Shown here piece by piece: positions 34,067 through 43,794 of a stretch of DNA of 64,000 bases. Numbering within the stretch: position 1 is the stretch's first letter; each line of letters opens with the position of its first letter. This DNA comes from Citrobacter werkmanii NBRC 105721 (GTDB lineage Bacteria; Pseudomonadota; Gammaproteobacteria; Enterobacterales; Enterobacteriaceae), in assembly GCA_000759755.1 (NCBI GenBank), contig BBMW01000013.1, positions 124,001 through 188,000 on the forward strand, read 5' to 3'. Below the pieces are notes generated by a model. The model made no database searches, was not told the origin of the DNA, and saw nothing but the letters and a program-made list of their open reading frames with translations. Both the position numbers and the translations under genes were made by a program.

Positions 34067-35077
34067 ATGAATTTTGATTGTCATCAGTCTATCAAGGATA
34101 CCATCGAGATCTTTGGTGCTCCAACAGATCATACCCCTCAGTTGAATATTGCATGGGGGGTTGATCAGAATTTTATGTTCGGAGCGGCAGTTTCGATGTC
34201 ATCCGTTTTACTACATAATCAAGATATCAGCATTCATTTCCACCTTTTTACTGATTATATTGATTTAGATTATCGGCAACGGCTTGAAAAACTAGCAAAG
34301 CAATTTGCTACTAATATAACTGTCTATGTAATGAATGCTGAAGGACTAAAGGTCTTGCCATGCGGAAATGCCTGGTCTCATGCTACTTATTTTAGATTTA
34401 TTGCATTTGAATATCTTAGCGAAAAAATCGATAGTTTGCTCTATATTGATGCCGATGTGGTATGTAAGGGGTCGTTGATTGATTTAACAAATATCAAATT
34501 TGAGCATCATGTAGCTGCAGTTATCCAGGATGTTGATGATAGTCGTTCATATGCAGCTACTCGTCTTAATGTTCCAGAGTTTAATGAGCAATATTTTAAT
34601 GCTGGGGTTATTTTTGCTAATTTAAAGGAATGGAAGGAGCAACAATTTTTCTCTAAAGCATTTTCTACTCTGTTAGATAAAACTAAGAAATTTGCGTTTC
34701 TTGACCAGGATGTTTTAAATATCCTGTTTTTGGGAAAAACTATTTTCTTACCACGAATTTATGATGCAATATATGGTATTAAACAAGAGCTTAAGAGCAA
34801 AGATCTTTCAAAGTATAAAGAGTATATAACGCCTGAAACTATTCTGATCCACTATATCGGCGTGACCAAACCATGGAATTCATGGGCTAACTATCCTTCA
34901 GCACAGTTTTTTGTTGAAGCGTGGAAGTCTTCTCCATGGGCTGATGTTCCTTTGTTACCAGCCAGAACACCAAAGCAATATAAAAAGAAATCACGGCATG
35001 AAAGGCTACAAGGAAAATATGTTGCTTCAGTAATTAGCTATATCGGCTATTTACGTGCAAAGTTACAAAGTAAGTAA
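34067..35077 (+). CDS. GT8 LPS core glycosyltransferase, WaaR/WaaJ/WaaT-like
   Basis: 336-residue GT8 enzyme, a clear paralogue of the preceding one (same DXD positions, Asp128 and Asp130; same KKKSRHERLQ tail). It is markedly AT-rich, with AT-ending codons, suggesting separate acquisition. Start with AGGTG upstream. Likely adds the third outer-core hexose. It ends at a bidirectional terminator that separates it from the converging hldD operon. Confidence 0.82.
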   Translation: MNFDCHQSIKDTIEIFGAPTDHTPQLNIAWGVDQNFMFGAAVSMSSVLLHNQDISIHFHLFTDYIDLDYRQRLEKLAKQFATNITVYVMNAEGLKVLPCGNAWSHATYFRFIAFEYLSEKIDSLLYIDADVVCKGSLIDLTNIKFEHHVAAVIQDVDDSRSYAATRLNVPEFNEQYFNAGVIFANLKEWKEQQFFSKAFSTLLDKTKKFAFLDQDVLNILFLGKTIFLPRIYDAIYGIKQELKSKDLSKYKEYITPETILIHYIGVTKPWNSWANYPSAQFFVEAWKSSPWADVPLLPARTPKQYKKKSRHERLQGKYVASVISYIGYLRAKLQSK

Positions 35078-35102
35078 AAAAACTCCCGAAAGGGAGTTTT
35101 TT
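35075..35102. terminator. Bidirectional terminator between the two waa operons
   Basis: AACTCCC-GAAA-GGGAGTT stem with an A tract on the left and a T tract on the right, so it works on both strands. It lies between the convergent GT8 genes and marks the meeting point of the two waa transcripts. Confidence 0.93.
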
Positions 35103-35104
35103 AT

Positions 35105-36049
35105 TTAGCGCAATTTCGTTTTGAGATATTTCAGATACCATTTGATAGAAGCGCAGTAATTTCCCCTTTTGGCTTCCTGACGTGAGTAAACCCGATAATC
35201 AGTAGGCCTCATTCGTGGGGCATAAGAGCGCATTTCTGTGGTCTGCCAGGGTGTGAAATGATGGTAGAAAAGATACAGTTGCTGTGAAAGCCCAGTATGC
35301 TCTTTATACCATGGCTTTCGTCCACCGGTGAAATGGATAATGCGTGGCAGGATATCTTTTTGATAGAAGAAGCTATCTTTTTGTTGGTCGTTAAACCAGT
35401 TAAACAAAAAATTCCATCGATTATCAATAAATTTGACATTGCCATCCATTGCGATATTCAGAGCATCTTGATCAAAGTAAGGTAGACTTTTTCCCTGTTC
35501 AAATAGTACAGTGTTTGCTTTGTTTTCGATGTCGAACTTAATCCAATTTGCGATATTAATATACAAAAAACCGGCATTGAAGTAATGACCTGTACTGAGA
35601 CCCAGGCGTTTAGCATTTTTTGTATCATGGATATCGAGCGAGTCGTGGCTGACTGCGCAAATGACGTTACTGATATCAATACTGTTAATATCATTGAGTT
35701 TATCAAAACACAGAGTATCGGCATCTAAATAGATAAAGTACTCAACTTTATCTTTTAGTAAGCGCGGAACGGCAAGGCGCATATAGGTCGAACGGTTCAG
35801 ATGTTTGATTGCAAAGTCATTGTTATACTTTTCAATCTCCTCTTTATCAATATTGATAACCTGAATTTTATCACTGGTTGAGCGCAGTTTATTGATTTCG
35901 TCGTCCGAGACGTCATAGACAAAAACGAAAAATGACAGGTCTTGTCCTGGGTTGTTCATTATGACAGACATAATGGACACTGCTACATATTCCAGATAAT
36001 TAGCATCTGTGCAGTAAGCAATATTAATAACGTTATTTTTGTTGTCCAT
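35105..36049 (-). CDS. GT8 glycosyltransferase at the end of the hldD operon
   Basis: 314-residue family 8 glycosyltransferase: N-terminal INIAYCTDANY, DXD motif Asp109-Ala-Asp111 (YLDADTLCF), GHYFNAGF near 168 and HFTGGRKPW near 254. It is more distant from the two plus-strand GT8 proteins and shorter, recalling WaaW/WaaT-like or general LPS galactosyl/glucosyltransferases. Its ATG abuts the waaQ stop with no gap. Specificity unknown. AT-rich. Confidence 0.78.
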   Translation of the reverse strand: MDNKNNVINIAYCTDANYLEYVAVSIMSVIMNNPGQDLSFFVFVYDVSDDEINKLRSTSDKIQVINIDKEEIEKYNNDFAIKHLNRSTYMRLAVPRLLKDKVEYFIYLDADTLCFDKLNDINSIDISNVICAVSHDSLDIHDTKNAKRLGLSTGHYFNAGFLYINIANWIKFDIENKANTVLFEQGKSLPYFDQDALNIAMDGNVKFIDNRWNFLFNWFNDQQKDSFFYQKDILPRIIHFTGGRKPWYKEHTGLSQQLYLFYHHFTPWQTTEMRSYAPRMRPTDYRVYSRQEAKRGNYCASIKWYLKYLKTKLR

Positions 36050-37105
36050 TTATGCTTTCTCATTACCTTTATCATTGCCACTATCATGAAGTACCCTATC
36101 GATAGCGTCAATCACGGCTTGCTCCGGTATCCATGTTAAATATTTTTTTGACCTGTCGAGTTCATCTCTGGAGGGCATTGGATGGTAATCACCAGCCCAA
36201 ATCAACACGGCGTTATCTGACCATGGTCTCCATTGCTGATAATTGGTCGCGCCAAACAGACAGACCTGAGGTGTTCCTAATGCTGCCGCCATATGCATAG
36301 GCGCAGAATCGACCCCGATGTAAAGAACGGCATGGTCGATTAACGCAGCCAACTGCAGGAAAGTTGTTTTGCCTGCCAGCGCCAGGTCAGGGGCAGATTG
36401 ACACAGTTCAGCAATGCGCTGGACTTGCTGTTGCTCACTTTGTGCTGGCCCACAGGTGAGGTAAACATGCAGACCACGCTGATGCAGATGGTCAATCACA
36501 TGGGCGAATTTATCATCATCCCAACATTTAAATTCTTGTCTGGCAGTAGGTTGAATAACGACATATTTTTGTGAAGATAATGCCGGAAGTTGGGAAAGCA
36601 AATGGTGGTAATCATCCTGGCGATAGTGCAGTGACATCTCTTTTTTCAGATCTGCTTCGCTAAACCCGATACCCTTTAAAATGGATAGATTTTGTTCAAC
36701 TATGTGCGTGCCAGTCATCGGTGTAACACGTGAAAAAAGATTGTTCCATTGTTTCTTATCACGCTCAAATGCAATTGAGGGGCGACGTAAGGAGGCAACA
36801 AGAGCGCCAATCGGCCATTGCTCGGTTAGGTTAATGATCAGGTCATAGTGATTTTTTTTCAGCTGTTGACGCACTGAAAGATAATTTTTTACTGTATCTA
36901 AAAGGCCTTTCTTTTTCTCAATGAGATAAAAATTATTGATACTTTCATTTGCTGCCAAAATTGATTTTGTATCTTTATAAAGAAGCAGATCGATTTTAGC
37001 ATGAGGATAACGAGCCTGAATGCTGGCAATAACAGGTGTTGTTAACAGAACATCACCATAGAATTTGAGCTTGCAAATAAGAACACGGTCGACTTTATCA
37101 AACAT
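36050..37105 (-). CDS. waaQ: GT9 heptosyltransferase III, WaaQ
   Basis: 351-residue GT9 protein with the WaaQ hallmarks CKLKFYGDVLLTTPVI at the N-terminus, QPTARQEFKCWDDDKF near 200 and IGVDSAPMHMAAALGTP near 273. WaaQ adds a branching heptose to heptose II. The start at 37105 has AAAGGG upstream and follows the GT2 stop by one base; a longer frame to 37183 would overlap that gene. In K-12 waaQ heads the ops-controlled operon with waaG; here it is on the opposite strand in the hldD operon. Confidence 0.85.
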   Translation of the reverse strand: MFDKVDRVLICKLKFYGDVLLTTPVIASIQARYPHAKIDLLLYKDTKSILAANESINNFYLIEKKKGLLDTVKNYLSVRQQLKKNHYDLIINLTEQWPIGALVASLRRPSIAFERDKKQWNNLFSRVTPMTGTHIVEQNLSILKGIGFSEADLKKEMSLHYRQDDYHHLLSQLPALSSQKYVVIQPTARQEFKCWDDDKFAHVIDHLHQRGLHVYLTCGPAQSEQQQVQRIAELCQSAPDLALAGKTTFLQLAALIDHAVLYIGVDSAPMHMAAALGTPQVCLFGATNYQQWRPWSDNAVLIWAGDYHPMPSRDELDRSKKYLTWIPEQAVIDAIDRVLHDSGNDKGNEKA

Positions 37106-37106
37106 G

Positions 37107-38120
37107 TTAAAATCCCTTTCGAAAAAATAAACTTTTGCAAGCGGATAGTATCTTATATCTAATTTCAGAAATTGAACGATCAATATGCGGGTATTTCATC
37201 TTAAGGATTATTTTATTCTTAACGATTTTTGTATCGCAGCACGCAAGCGCATTCTGAATGTCATTCAACATACTTTCGTTATAACGATAGTAGCCTTTTT
37301 TCTTGCGTAAAAGTTTGCGGCCTTCCAGAAAACAATTGATGATCATTAATGTGGCGACGGTACGTTTCTCGTTATTTTCATTCACATAGTTATACATTTT
37401 TCGCATAGCAAAGAAGATGCTGTCCGCATCGCTATCAATAATATTTTCGGTAATGCTTTTTTCATTTACCCGATAGTAATATAATTTATTCTCTATCTTT
37501 AATATGTTATGACACTTAAAGTATTGGAAGGGACAAAAAATCATGTCTTCATATCGACGATGTTCTTCGAATCGATCGTTGCCAATAATGTCGCGGTGAA
37601 AAATTTTTGTCATGAGATGCCATTGCCCGGCACGAAAAGTTGGCAACAGGGGAGCATAGTTATCATCAGCCAAAATAATTTCGTGTTGAGCCAGGGTATT
37701 CTTTGCGCCAGGTTTATTCTGATACAGATTGTTTATATTTCGAGTTAAATTGAATTCCACAATATCATATTTTCCCTCCCTAAGTTTAGGGAGAAGGATA
37801 GTGAAATAATCAGCACAGACAATGTCATCGCTGTCGACAAAACCAATATACTTTCCCGTTGCCTGGGTCAATCCGACGTTGCGGGTGATTGCAACACCTT
37901 GATTTTTCTGGCTTATATATTTTACATTGTTGCAGTTATGCTCATGATAAAATGCCTTGATGCGCTCTTCCGTTAAATCTGTTGAACCATCATTAACAAT
38001 TATTATCTCCACCTCGTCAGTGATGCTCTGATGGACCGATGTCAACGTAGCTGTGATGAGTTCAGCATTGTTATAAGTAGGTATAATTATGCTCAGCAAA
38101 TAACCTGAAGCGTTAATCAT
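37107..38120 (-). CDS. GT2 family glycosyltransferase (WaaV-like position)
   Basis: 337-residue inverting GT-A glycosyltransferase. LLSIIIPTYNN at the N-terminus, VNDGSTD near 42-48 and the nucleotide/metal motif Asp96-Ser-Asp98-Asp99 (FVDSDD) are all clear. The start codon overlaps the waaL stop as ATGA, proving the start choice. Very AT-rich (many Lys, Asn, Ile). A GT2 enzyme beside waaL recalls WaaV, the beta-glucosyltransferase of the E. coli R1 core that shapes the O-antigen attachment site, but similarity at that level is inference. Confidence 0.8.
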   Translation of the reverse strand: MINASGYLLSIIIPTYNNAELITATLTSVHQSITDEVEIIIVNDGSTDLTEERIKAFYHEHNCNNVKYISQKNQGVAITRNVGLTQATGKYIGFVDSDDIVCADYFTILLPKLREGKYDIVEFNLTRNINNLYQNKPGAKNTLAQHEIILADDNYAPLLPTFRAGQWHLMTKIFHRDIIGNDRFEEHRRYEDMIFCPFQYFKCHNILKIENKLYYYRVNEKSITENIIDSDADSIFFAMRKMYNYVNENNEKRTVATLMIINCFLEGRKLLRKKKGYYRYNESMLNDIQNALACCDTKIVKNKIILKMKYPHIDRSISEIRYKILSACKSLFFRKGF

Positions 38121-39397
38121 GGCATTGTTCTCTCGTTGAATTTCGAGCTCAGCATTGCTGCTACACATAACGCCAGCACACTGCTCAAGGCTTCACCTTT
38201 GGCATACAATAATAAATCACTCAAGCCATAGATAGCGATAGCGCCTGAGATGACGAACAACAGAGGACTGCGTTGCCAGTAAGCTGTTAAAAACATGGCA
38301 GTATAGAGCAAGAGTAGCACAATCACACCAGGGATGCCCTTCAGCGAAAAGGTATCAACGATTTCGTTATGCAGATGGACGTCAAGGAACTTAATTGCCC
38401 CTTGCAGCGAGTTATCTTCTACAGCAAGTCGCTGAATTTCTGCACCACGTTGTTCAAGTGACTGCCCTCCGAGATGTACTTTCCCTGCCTCAATACCTGC
38501 TCGTTGCATCGCAAGTCGCGCACCAATAGAGGTATTGCTATTGTTCTGGCTGTAAGAGTGCACATCCAGCATAAAATTCTGGTAGCGATGTTCAAGTACT
38601 GGCTTTAAAGGGATGGCCGCCAGACCTACCAGTATCATGAAGCCCAATAATGCTTTAAACAACATGGCACGGTTGTGGCGATGGTGTATGAGAAACAGGC
38701 CGATGCTCAGGATCGGGTATACCAAAATCGCCGCCCGAGTTTGCGTGGTAATGATAACCGCCAGCGAGATCAAAAAATGTAACAGATACAGTGAAACGGT
38801 ATGTTTCATACGCAGGTTGATAATGGCCTGAGACGCCAATAAGCCGATCAGTGTCAGCGCATACGCTGTGCCGGTTTGGTGTTCAAAACCAAGTGCTACG
38901 CGGTAGTTTAAAGGTTCGGCTGCTCCGGCAAGTTGATATCCCGCAAAAAGATACAAACCGATTGCCGTAAGAATCACCCAGATACTGGTTATGCGGGTTT
39001 TATTGGCACACGGTGCTCGCGATGTTAGCGCGGTCATCACCAGTGCGGCAAACAGCATCACTTTGCCACCGTTCTGATATGAGCGGTAGGCTCCGGTAAA
39101 GGCTGAGCCTGGTTGTTTAAATATTTCTACCCAAATAATCTGCAGCAAACCGAAGAGTAGCAACATAAAAGGCAAAACCAGATTCTTTTTGTTACTGCAT
39201 ACATGCTTTAAGTTTTTACCTATAAGAGGCAGAGACAGAGCCGTGGAAAAAATAAATATTTTCAGCGCTTCATCTGGATTGACTAGCACCATCCCGAGTG
39301 TAGCAAGTATCCCGACATAAAATAAGAAGTATATAAAATCAAATGGATTATTTTTTATACTATATATAAAGCGAGAAAACATGTGTTGGTGAAGCAT
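38117..39397 (-). CDS. waaL: O-antigen ligase WaaL
   Basis: 426-residue inner-membrane ligase joining undecaprenyl-linked O antigen to the lipid A-core on the periplasmic face. About 12 hydrophobic segments are present. A large periplasmic loop near residues 280-345 includes DVHLHNE, matching the conserved catalytic His region of Wzy_C ligases, and the conserved TQTRAA arginine motif is near 221. WaaL is variable among strains because it recognises the core type. ATG 39397 chosen. It overlaps the GT2 gene by 4 bases. Confidence 0.93.
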   Translation of the reverse strand: MLHQHMFSRFIYSIKNNPFDFIYFLFYVGILATLGMVLVNPDEALKIFIFSTALSLPLIGKNLKHVCSNKKNLVLPFMLLLFGLLQIIWVEIFKQPGSAFTGAYRSYQNGGKVMLFAALVMTALTSRAPCANKTRITSIWVILTAIGLYLFAGYQLAGAAEPLNYRVALGFEHQTGTAYALTLIGLLASQAIINLRMKHTVSLYLLHFLISLAVIITTQTRAAILVYPILSIGLFLIHHRHNRAMLFKALLGFMILVGLAAIPLKPVLEHRYQNFMLDVHSYSQNNSNTSIGARLAMQRAGIEAGKVHLGGQSLEQRGAEIQRLAVEDNSLQGAIKFLDVHLHNEIVDTFSLKGIPGVIVLLLLYTAMFLTAYWQRSPLLFVISGAIAIYGLSDLLLYAKGEALSSVLALCVAAMLSSKFNERTMP

Positions 39398-39413
39398 GGT
39401 TCATCTCTTAAAG

Positions 39414-40382
39414 TTAAAGCAAATTATTATCAACCAGCGATGCGTTGACTAAACTAGCATCCAGATCCTGCAATTTTCCGGAATGGCTCTGTTGTGTATA
39501 TTGGTTTTTCCCATATCCCCCAATCAGTCCCGGATCCGTTGGGCCATACAGCGTTATATTGGGGCGATCCAATGCGGCGGTTAAATGGCTTAGGCCTGTA
39601 TCAACCGACACTACAAATTTGGCCCCCGCCAGAACGCGGGCGACCTCCTCCAGACTCATCCGTGGCAGGACATCAACATAAGTAAACCCTTCCGCCAGTC
39701 GCTTGGCACGCGCTTCTTCATGTGCGGCTCCCCAGGGCAGTTTAATGCGTATGCCTGCATTGTTTAACAGGCCAATCAGCTCCCGCCAGTTGGCTTCCGG
39801 CCAGTGCTTATCATCACGGGTCGTGGCATGCAGAAACACCGCATACTGCGCTGTATCAGCATTTACTTCCGTCAAAAAATGCTGAGCGATAGCGTAATCA
39901 CCCTGCGATTGCGGTTTGGTATATCCCAGACTTTTTGCGAACAATTCACGCGTACGTTCTACGGCGTGCTGTTGTCTGGCAATATGGTGCTTGCGATTAT
40001 AAAACAGGCTCGCTAGCGGTTCACGGGCGGTGCTCCAGTCCATACCATGCTTGACCCCGTGTGCCAGACGGGTAACCAGCGCTGCGCTTTTTACCAGCCC
40101 CTGGGCATCAATTATCGCGTCATACTGCTGTAAACGGACGGCATCGTGAAACGCTTTACGCTCGGCTTTAATCGGCGCGGAAAACCACGCTTTACGCCAG
40201 CGGCGGATCGCCACCGGTATCACGCGGTCAACGGCCGAATGCCAGGAGGGGATCTGAGCGAACCCTTCTTCCACCACCCAGTCAAAGTGAATATCCGGTA
40301 TGGCCTGCTGCGCATCGGTTAATGCGGGCAACGTATGCAGCACATCGCCCATAGACGATGTTTTAACGATCAGAACCCGCAT
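39414..40382 (-). CDS. waaC: Heptosyltransferase I WaaC
   Basis: 322-residue GT9 enzyme adding the first L-glycero-D-manno-heptose to Kdo2-lipid A from ADP-heptose. KTSSMGDVLHTLPAL at the N-terminus carries catalytic Asp13. FVVSVDTGLSHLTAALDRP near 257 forms the ADP-heptose site. It starts 3 bases after waaF ends. The C-terminus carries a short repetitive tail (DASLVNASLVDNNLL). Confidence 0.97.
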   Translation of the reverse strand: MRVLIVKTSSMGDVLHTLPALTDAQQAIPDIHFDWVVEEGFAQIPSWHSAVDRVIPVAIRRWRKAWFSAPIKAERKAFHDAVRLQQYDAIIDAQGLVKSAALVTRLAHGVKHGMDWSTAREPLASLFYNRKHHIARQQHAVERTRELFAKSLGYTKPQSQGDYAIAQHFLTEVNADTAQYAVFLHATTRDDKHWPEANWRELIGLLNNAGIRIKLPWGAAHEEARAKRLAEGFTYVDVLPRMSLEEVARVLAGAKFVVSVDTGLSHLTAALDRPNITLYGPTDPGLIGGYGKNQYTQQSHSGKLQDLDASLVNASLVDNNLL

Positions 40383-40385
40383 CCG

Positions 40386-41432
40386 TCAGGCTTCCTCTTG
40401 TAACAACAGGTCATTCAGTTCTTCCAGTACGCGCTGAGGAGTGATGTCGATCAGGCTCTGGTGATAACCTTCTGCTGTATCGCCCTTACGCACCTTGTGG
40501 TAGCCCGTAATCAGGCGGATGACTCGCGCTTTGTGCGACAACGGCGGGGTAAAGTCCGGACTACTTGGACCATACAATGCTACCAGAGGTCGATTCAACG
40601 CGGCGGCAACGTGCATTAATCCAGAATCATTGGTAACAACCGCTTTGCAGGCGGCGAGCAGAATGACCGCCTGCTCCAGCTGTGTCTCACCCGCCAGATT
40701 ACGGCACCAGGCCTGCTGTTCAAGGCTCAGCGTAGCGAGGATCTCATTTCCGGCTTCGTGGTCTTTTGCCGAGCCAAACAGCACAATCTGATGACCTTCA
40801 TCGATCAATTGTTTCGCCAGTTCCGCATAGTGATAATGTGGCCAGCGTTTCGCCGGACCAAATTCCGCACCTGGGCAAAAACCGATGATCGGACGTTCGG
40901 CAGAAAGAGAAAACTGACTACAGGTCAGTGATTTTTCACCTTCGCTGACCTGCAACTGCGGCCATAGCAGAGGCTGCGGCAAATCTTTGGCCGTCAGCAT
41001 CACGCCTTTATCATAGGCCAGAGCCACATAGCGCTCGACCATCAACGGCCATGCTTCTTTATCCAACACGCGCGCATCGTTTAGCAGGCCGTAGCGCATC
41101 TCGCCACGCCAGCCGGTACGATGGGGAATGCCAGCAAAAAATGGCACCAGAGCGGATTTAAACGAATTAGGCAGCACCCAGGCGCGATCATAGCGTTTCT
41201 CACGCAGGCTATGACCAAGCTTACGGCGCTCGCCGATCTCCAGCGCGCCATGTCCCAGCGGCATTGCGATGGCTTCGTTGACTTCAGGCATACGCGACAG
41301 CAGCGGACGGCACCACGCCGGTGCCATCACGTCGATTATCGCCTGGGGATAGCGCGCCTTGAGCGTGCGATAGAGACTTTGCGACATCATCATGTCGCCC
41401 ACCCAGGACGGGCCGATCACCAGTATTTTCAT
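40386..41432 (-). CDS. waaF: Heptosyltransferase II WaaF
   Basis: 348-residue GT9 enzyme adding the second heptose of the inner core. MKILVIGPSWVGDMMMSQSLY N-terminal segment (residues 1-20), the conserved CPGAEFGPAKRWP near 180 and TNDSGLMHVAAALNRP near 258 are all present. It lies 9 bases after hldD and 3 bases before waaC. Confidence 0.98.
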   Translation of the reverse strand: MKILVIGPSWVGDMMMSQSLYRTLKARYPQAIIDVMAPAWCRPLLSRMPEVNEAIAMPLGHGALEIGERRKLGHSLREKRYDRAWVLPNSFKSALVPFFAGIPHRTGWRGEMRYGLLNDARVLDKEAWPLMVERYVALAYDKGVMLTAKDLPQPLLWPQLQVSEGEKSLTCSQFSLSAERPIIGFCPGAEFGPAKRWPHYHYAELAKQLIDEGHQIVLFGSAKDHEAGNEILATLSLEQQAWCRNLAGETQLEQAVILLAACKAVVTNDSGLMHVAAALNRPLVALYGPSSPDFTPPLSHKARVIRLITGYHKVRKGDTAEGYHQSLIDITPQRVLEELNDLLLQEEA

Positions 41433-41441
41433 GCTAACTTC

Positions 41442-42374
41442 TTACGCGTCGCGGTTTAGCCAGGCCATATATTCCGTTACGCCTTCGGCAACGGTCTTAA
41501 ACGGCTTGTCATAGCCCGCTGCGCGCAGGTTAGTCAGATCTGCCTGGGTAAACGCTTGATAACGACCTTTCAGTTTTTCCGGGAATGGAATGTACTCAAT
41601 GCTGCCTTTTTTATGGTACGCCAGCGTTGCGTCGGCAACGGCCTGGAAAGATTCCGCGCGACCGGTACCGAGGTTAAAGATGCCGGAAACCCCATTTTCG
41701 AGGAACCACAGATTTACCGCTGCCACATCGCCAACATAAACGAAATCACGTTTGAAGTTTTCACTGCCTTCGAACAGTTTTGGTGTTTCGCCATTGTTAA
41801 GCTGGGTGTTGAGGTGGAAAGCGACGCTTGCCATGCTGCCTTTGTGGCCTTCACGCGGTCCGTAGACGTTGAAATAGCGGAAGCCAACAATCTGAGAGTT
41901 GGCTTCTGGCAGGATCTGGCGCACGTATTCGTCGAACAGGAATTTTGAGTAGCCATAGACATTCAGTGGTTTCTCATATTCACGGGATTCGATGAAATCA
42001 GATGTACGACCGCCGTAAGTCGCGGCGGAAGAGGCGTACAGGAACGGAATTTCACGCTCCAGGCAGTAGTGCAGCAGCTCTTTGGAGTATTGATAATTGT
42101 TATCCATCATATACTTGCCATCCCACTCGGTGGTGGAGGAGCATGCGCCTTCGTGGAAAATCGCTTCGATATCGCCGAAATCTTCGCCAGCCATAATCTG
42201 GATCAGGAAGTCTTCCTTGTCCATGTAGTCAGCAATATTCAGGTCCACCAGGTTAACAAATTTAGTGCCGTCTTTCAGGTTGTCCACCACCAGAATATCG
42301 GTGATGCCTTTATCATTCAGGGACTTAACGATGTTGCTGCCGATAAAGCCCGCGCCGCCGGTAACGATGATCAT
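41442..42374 (-). CDS. hldD: ADP-L-glycero-D-manno-heptose-6-epimerase
   Basis: 310-residue NADP-dependent SDR epimerase that makes the ADP-heptose used by WaaC, WaaF and WaaQ. Rossmann motif GGAGFIGSN at residues 6-14, and the catalytic Tyr-x3-Lys in YGYSKFL near 140. First gene of a seven-gene minus-strand operon that runs to 35105. Its E. coli counterpart is also heat-shock controlled. Confidence 0.98.
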   Translation of the reverse strand: MIIVTGGAGFIGSNIVKSLNDKGITDILVVDNLKDGTKFVNLVDLNIADYMDKEDFLIQIMAGEDFGDIEAIFHEGACSSTTEWDGKYMMDNNYQYSKELLHYCLEREIPFLYASSAATYGGRTSDFIESREYEKPLNVYGYSKFLFDEYVRQILPEANSQIVGFRYFNVYGPREGHKGSMASVAFHLNTQLNNGETPKLFEGSENFKRDFVYVGDVAAVNLWFLENGVSGIFNLGTGRAESFQAVADATLAYHKKGSIEYIPFPEKLKGRYQAFTQADLTNLRAAGYDKPFKTVAEGVTEYMAWLNRDA

Positions 42375-42428
42375 AAATGTAACCTTCGAATTATGGAGTC
42401 AGAGACAATCTCAGACACGAATACTTCT

Positions 42429-42437
42429 ATCATATCA
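42429..42437 (-). promoter_or_regulatory. hldD: Extended -10 of the hldD operon promoter
   Basis: TGATATGAT on the minus strand (TGN plus TATGAT), about 55 bases before the hldD ATG. No good -35 seen; extended -10 promoters need none. Confidence 0.5.
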
Positions 42438-42588
42438 CTACATGGTCCAGGCTTCAGCCATTCACCGATAAGCTGTGCGGGTACGCGTGATTTATGCTTC
42501 ATTTTGAAGAAGTGATGATGCGTCATCTCGTATCAATGTATAGCTTTGGGTAATATGTGCTGAAATTTGCCCAGTCTGGAGAATTGAA

Positions 42589-43785
42589 ATGCGTGGGGAT
42601 TTTTACAAACAGTTAACCAACGATCTCGAAACCGCACGTGCGGAAGGATTGTTTAAAGAAGAGCGCATTATTACATCTGCCCAGCAGGCGGATATCACCG
42701 TGGCAGACGGAAGCCACGTCATTAACTTTTGTGCGAACAATTATTTGGGGCTGGCTAACCACCCGGAACTGATTGCAGCGGCAAAAGCGGGTATGGATTC
42801 TCACGGGTTTGGTATGGCTTCGGTACGCTTTATTTGCGGGACCCAGGACAGCCATAAGCAACTGGAGCAAAAACTGGCGGATTTCCTCGGTATGGAAGAT
42901 GCCATCCTTTACTCTTCCTGCTTTGACGCCAACGGCGGCCTGTTTGAAACGCTGTTGGGCGCAGAAGACGCGATCATCTCCGATGCCCTGAACCATGCTT
43001 CAATCATTGACGGCGTTCGTCTGTGTAAAGCAAAGCGTTTCCGTTACGCCAACAACGACATGGTCGAGCTGGAAGCGCGTCTGAAAGAAGCGCGTGAAGC
43101 GGGGGCCCGTCATGTCCTGATCGCCACCGATGGCGTGTTCTCTATGGATGGCGTGATCGCGAACCTGAAAGGCGTCTGCGATCTGGCGGATAAGTACGAT
43201 GCGCTGGTGATGGTCGATGATTCCCATGCGGTTGGCTTCGTCGGCGAAAATGGCCGTGGTTCGCATGAATACTGTGATGTGATGGGCCGTGTCGACATCA
43301 TCACCGGCACGCTGGGCAAAGCGCTTGGCGGCGCATCCGGCGGCTATACCGCAGCCCGTAAGGAAGTGGTGGAGTGGCTGCGCCAGCGTTCACGTCCGTA
43401 TCTGTTCTCCAACTCACTGGCTCCGGCGATTGTGGCTGCTTCCATTAAAGTGCTGGAAATGGTCGAGGAAGGTAGCGAACTGCGCGATCGCCTGTGGGCG
43501 AACGCGCGGCAGTTCCGCGAGCAAATGTCTGCCGCAGGCTTTACGTTAGCCGGTGCGGACCACGCGATTATCCCGGTTATGCTGGGTGATGCGGTGGTGG
43601 CGCAAGAGTTTGCCCGTGAACTGCAAAAAGAGGGGATTTACGTTACTGGATTCTTCTATCCAGTGGTTCCAAAAGGCCAGGCGCGTATCCGTACTCAGAT
43701 GTCTGCAGCGCATACCCCTGAGCAGATTACGCGTGCTGTTGAGGCGTTCACACGCATTGGTAAACAACTGGGCGTTATTGCCTGA
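42589..43785 (+). CDS. kbl: Glycine C-acetyltransferase (2-amino-3-ketobutyrate CoA ligase)
   Basis: 398-residue PLP enzyme that cleaves 2-amino-3-ketobutyrate with CoA to glycine and acetyl-CoA. The PLP lysine lies in [14 protein letters not shown] near 244, and the cofactor Asp/His are in [11 protein letters not shown] near 208. It forms an operon with tdh 9 bases downstream; the two steps convert threonine to glycine. Confidence 0.98.
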   Translation: MRGDFYKQLTNDLETARAEGLFKEERIITSAQQADITVADGSHVINFCANNYLGLANHPELIAAAKAGMDSHGFGMASVRFICGTQDSHKQLEQKLADFLGMEDAILYSSCFDANGGLFETLLGAEDAIISDALNHASIIDGVRLCKAKRFRYANNDMVELEARLKEAREAGARHVLIATDGVFSMDGVIANLKGVCDLADKYDALVMVDDSHAVGFVGENGRGSHEYCDVMGRVDIITGTLGKALGGASGGYTAARKEVVEWLRQRSRPYLFSNSLAPAIVAASIKVLEMVEEGSELRDRLWANARQFREQMSAAGFTLAGADHAIIPVMLGDAVVAQEFARELQKEGIYVTGFFYPVVPKGQARIRTQMSAAHTPEQITRAVEAFTRIGKQLGVIA

Positions 43786-43794
43786 GGATGTGAA

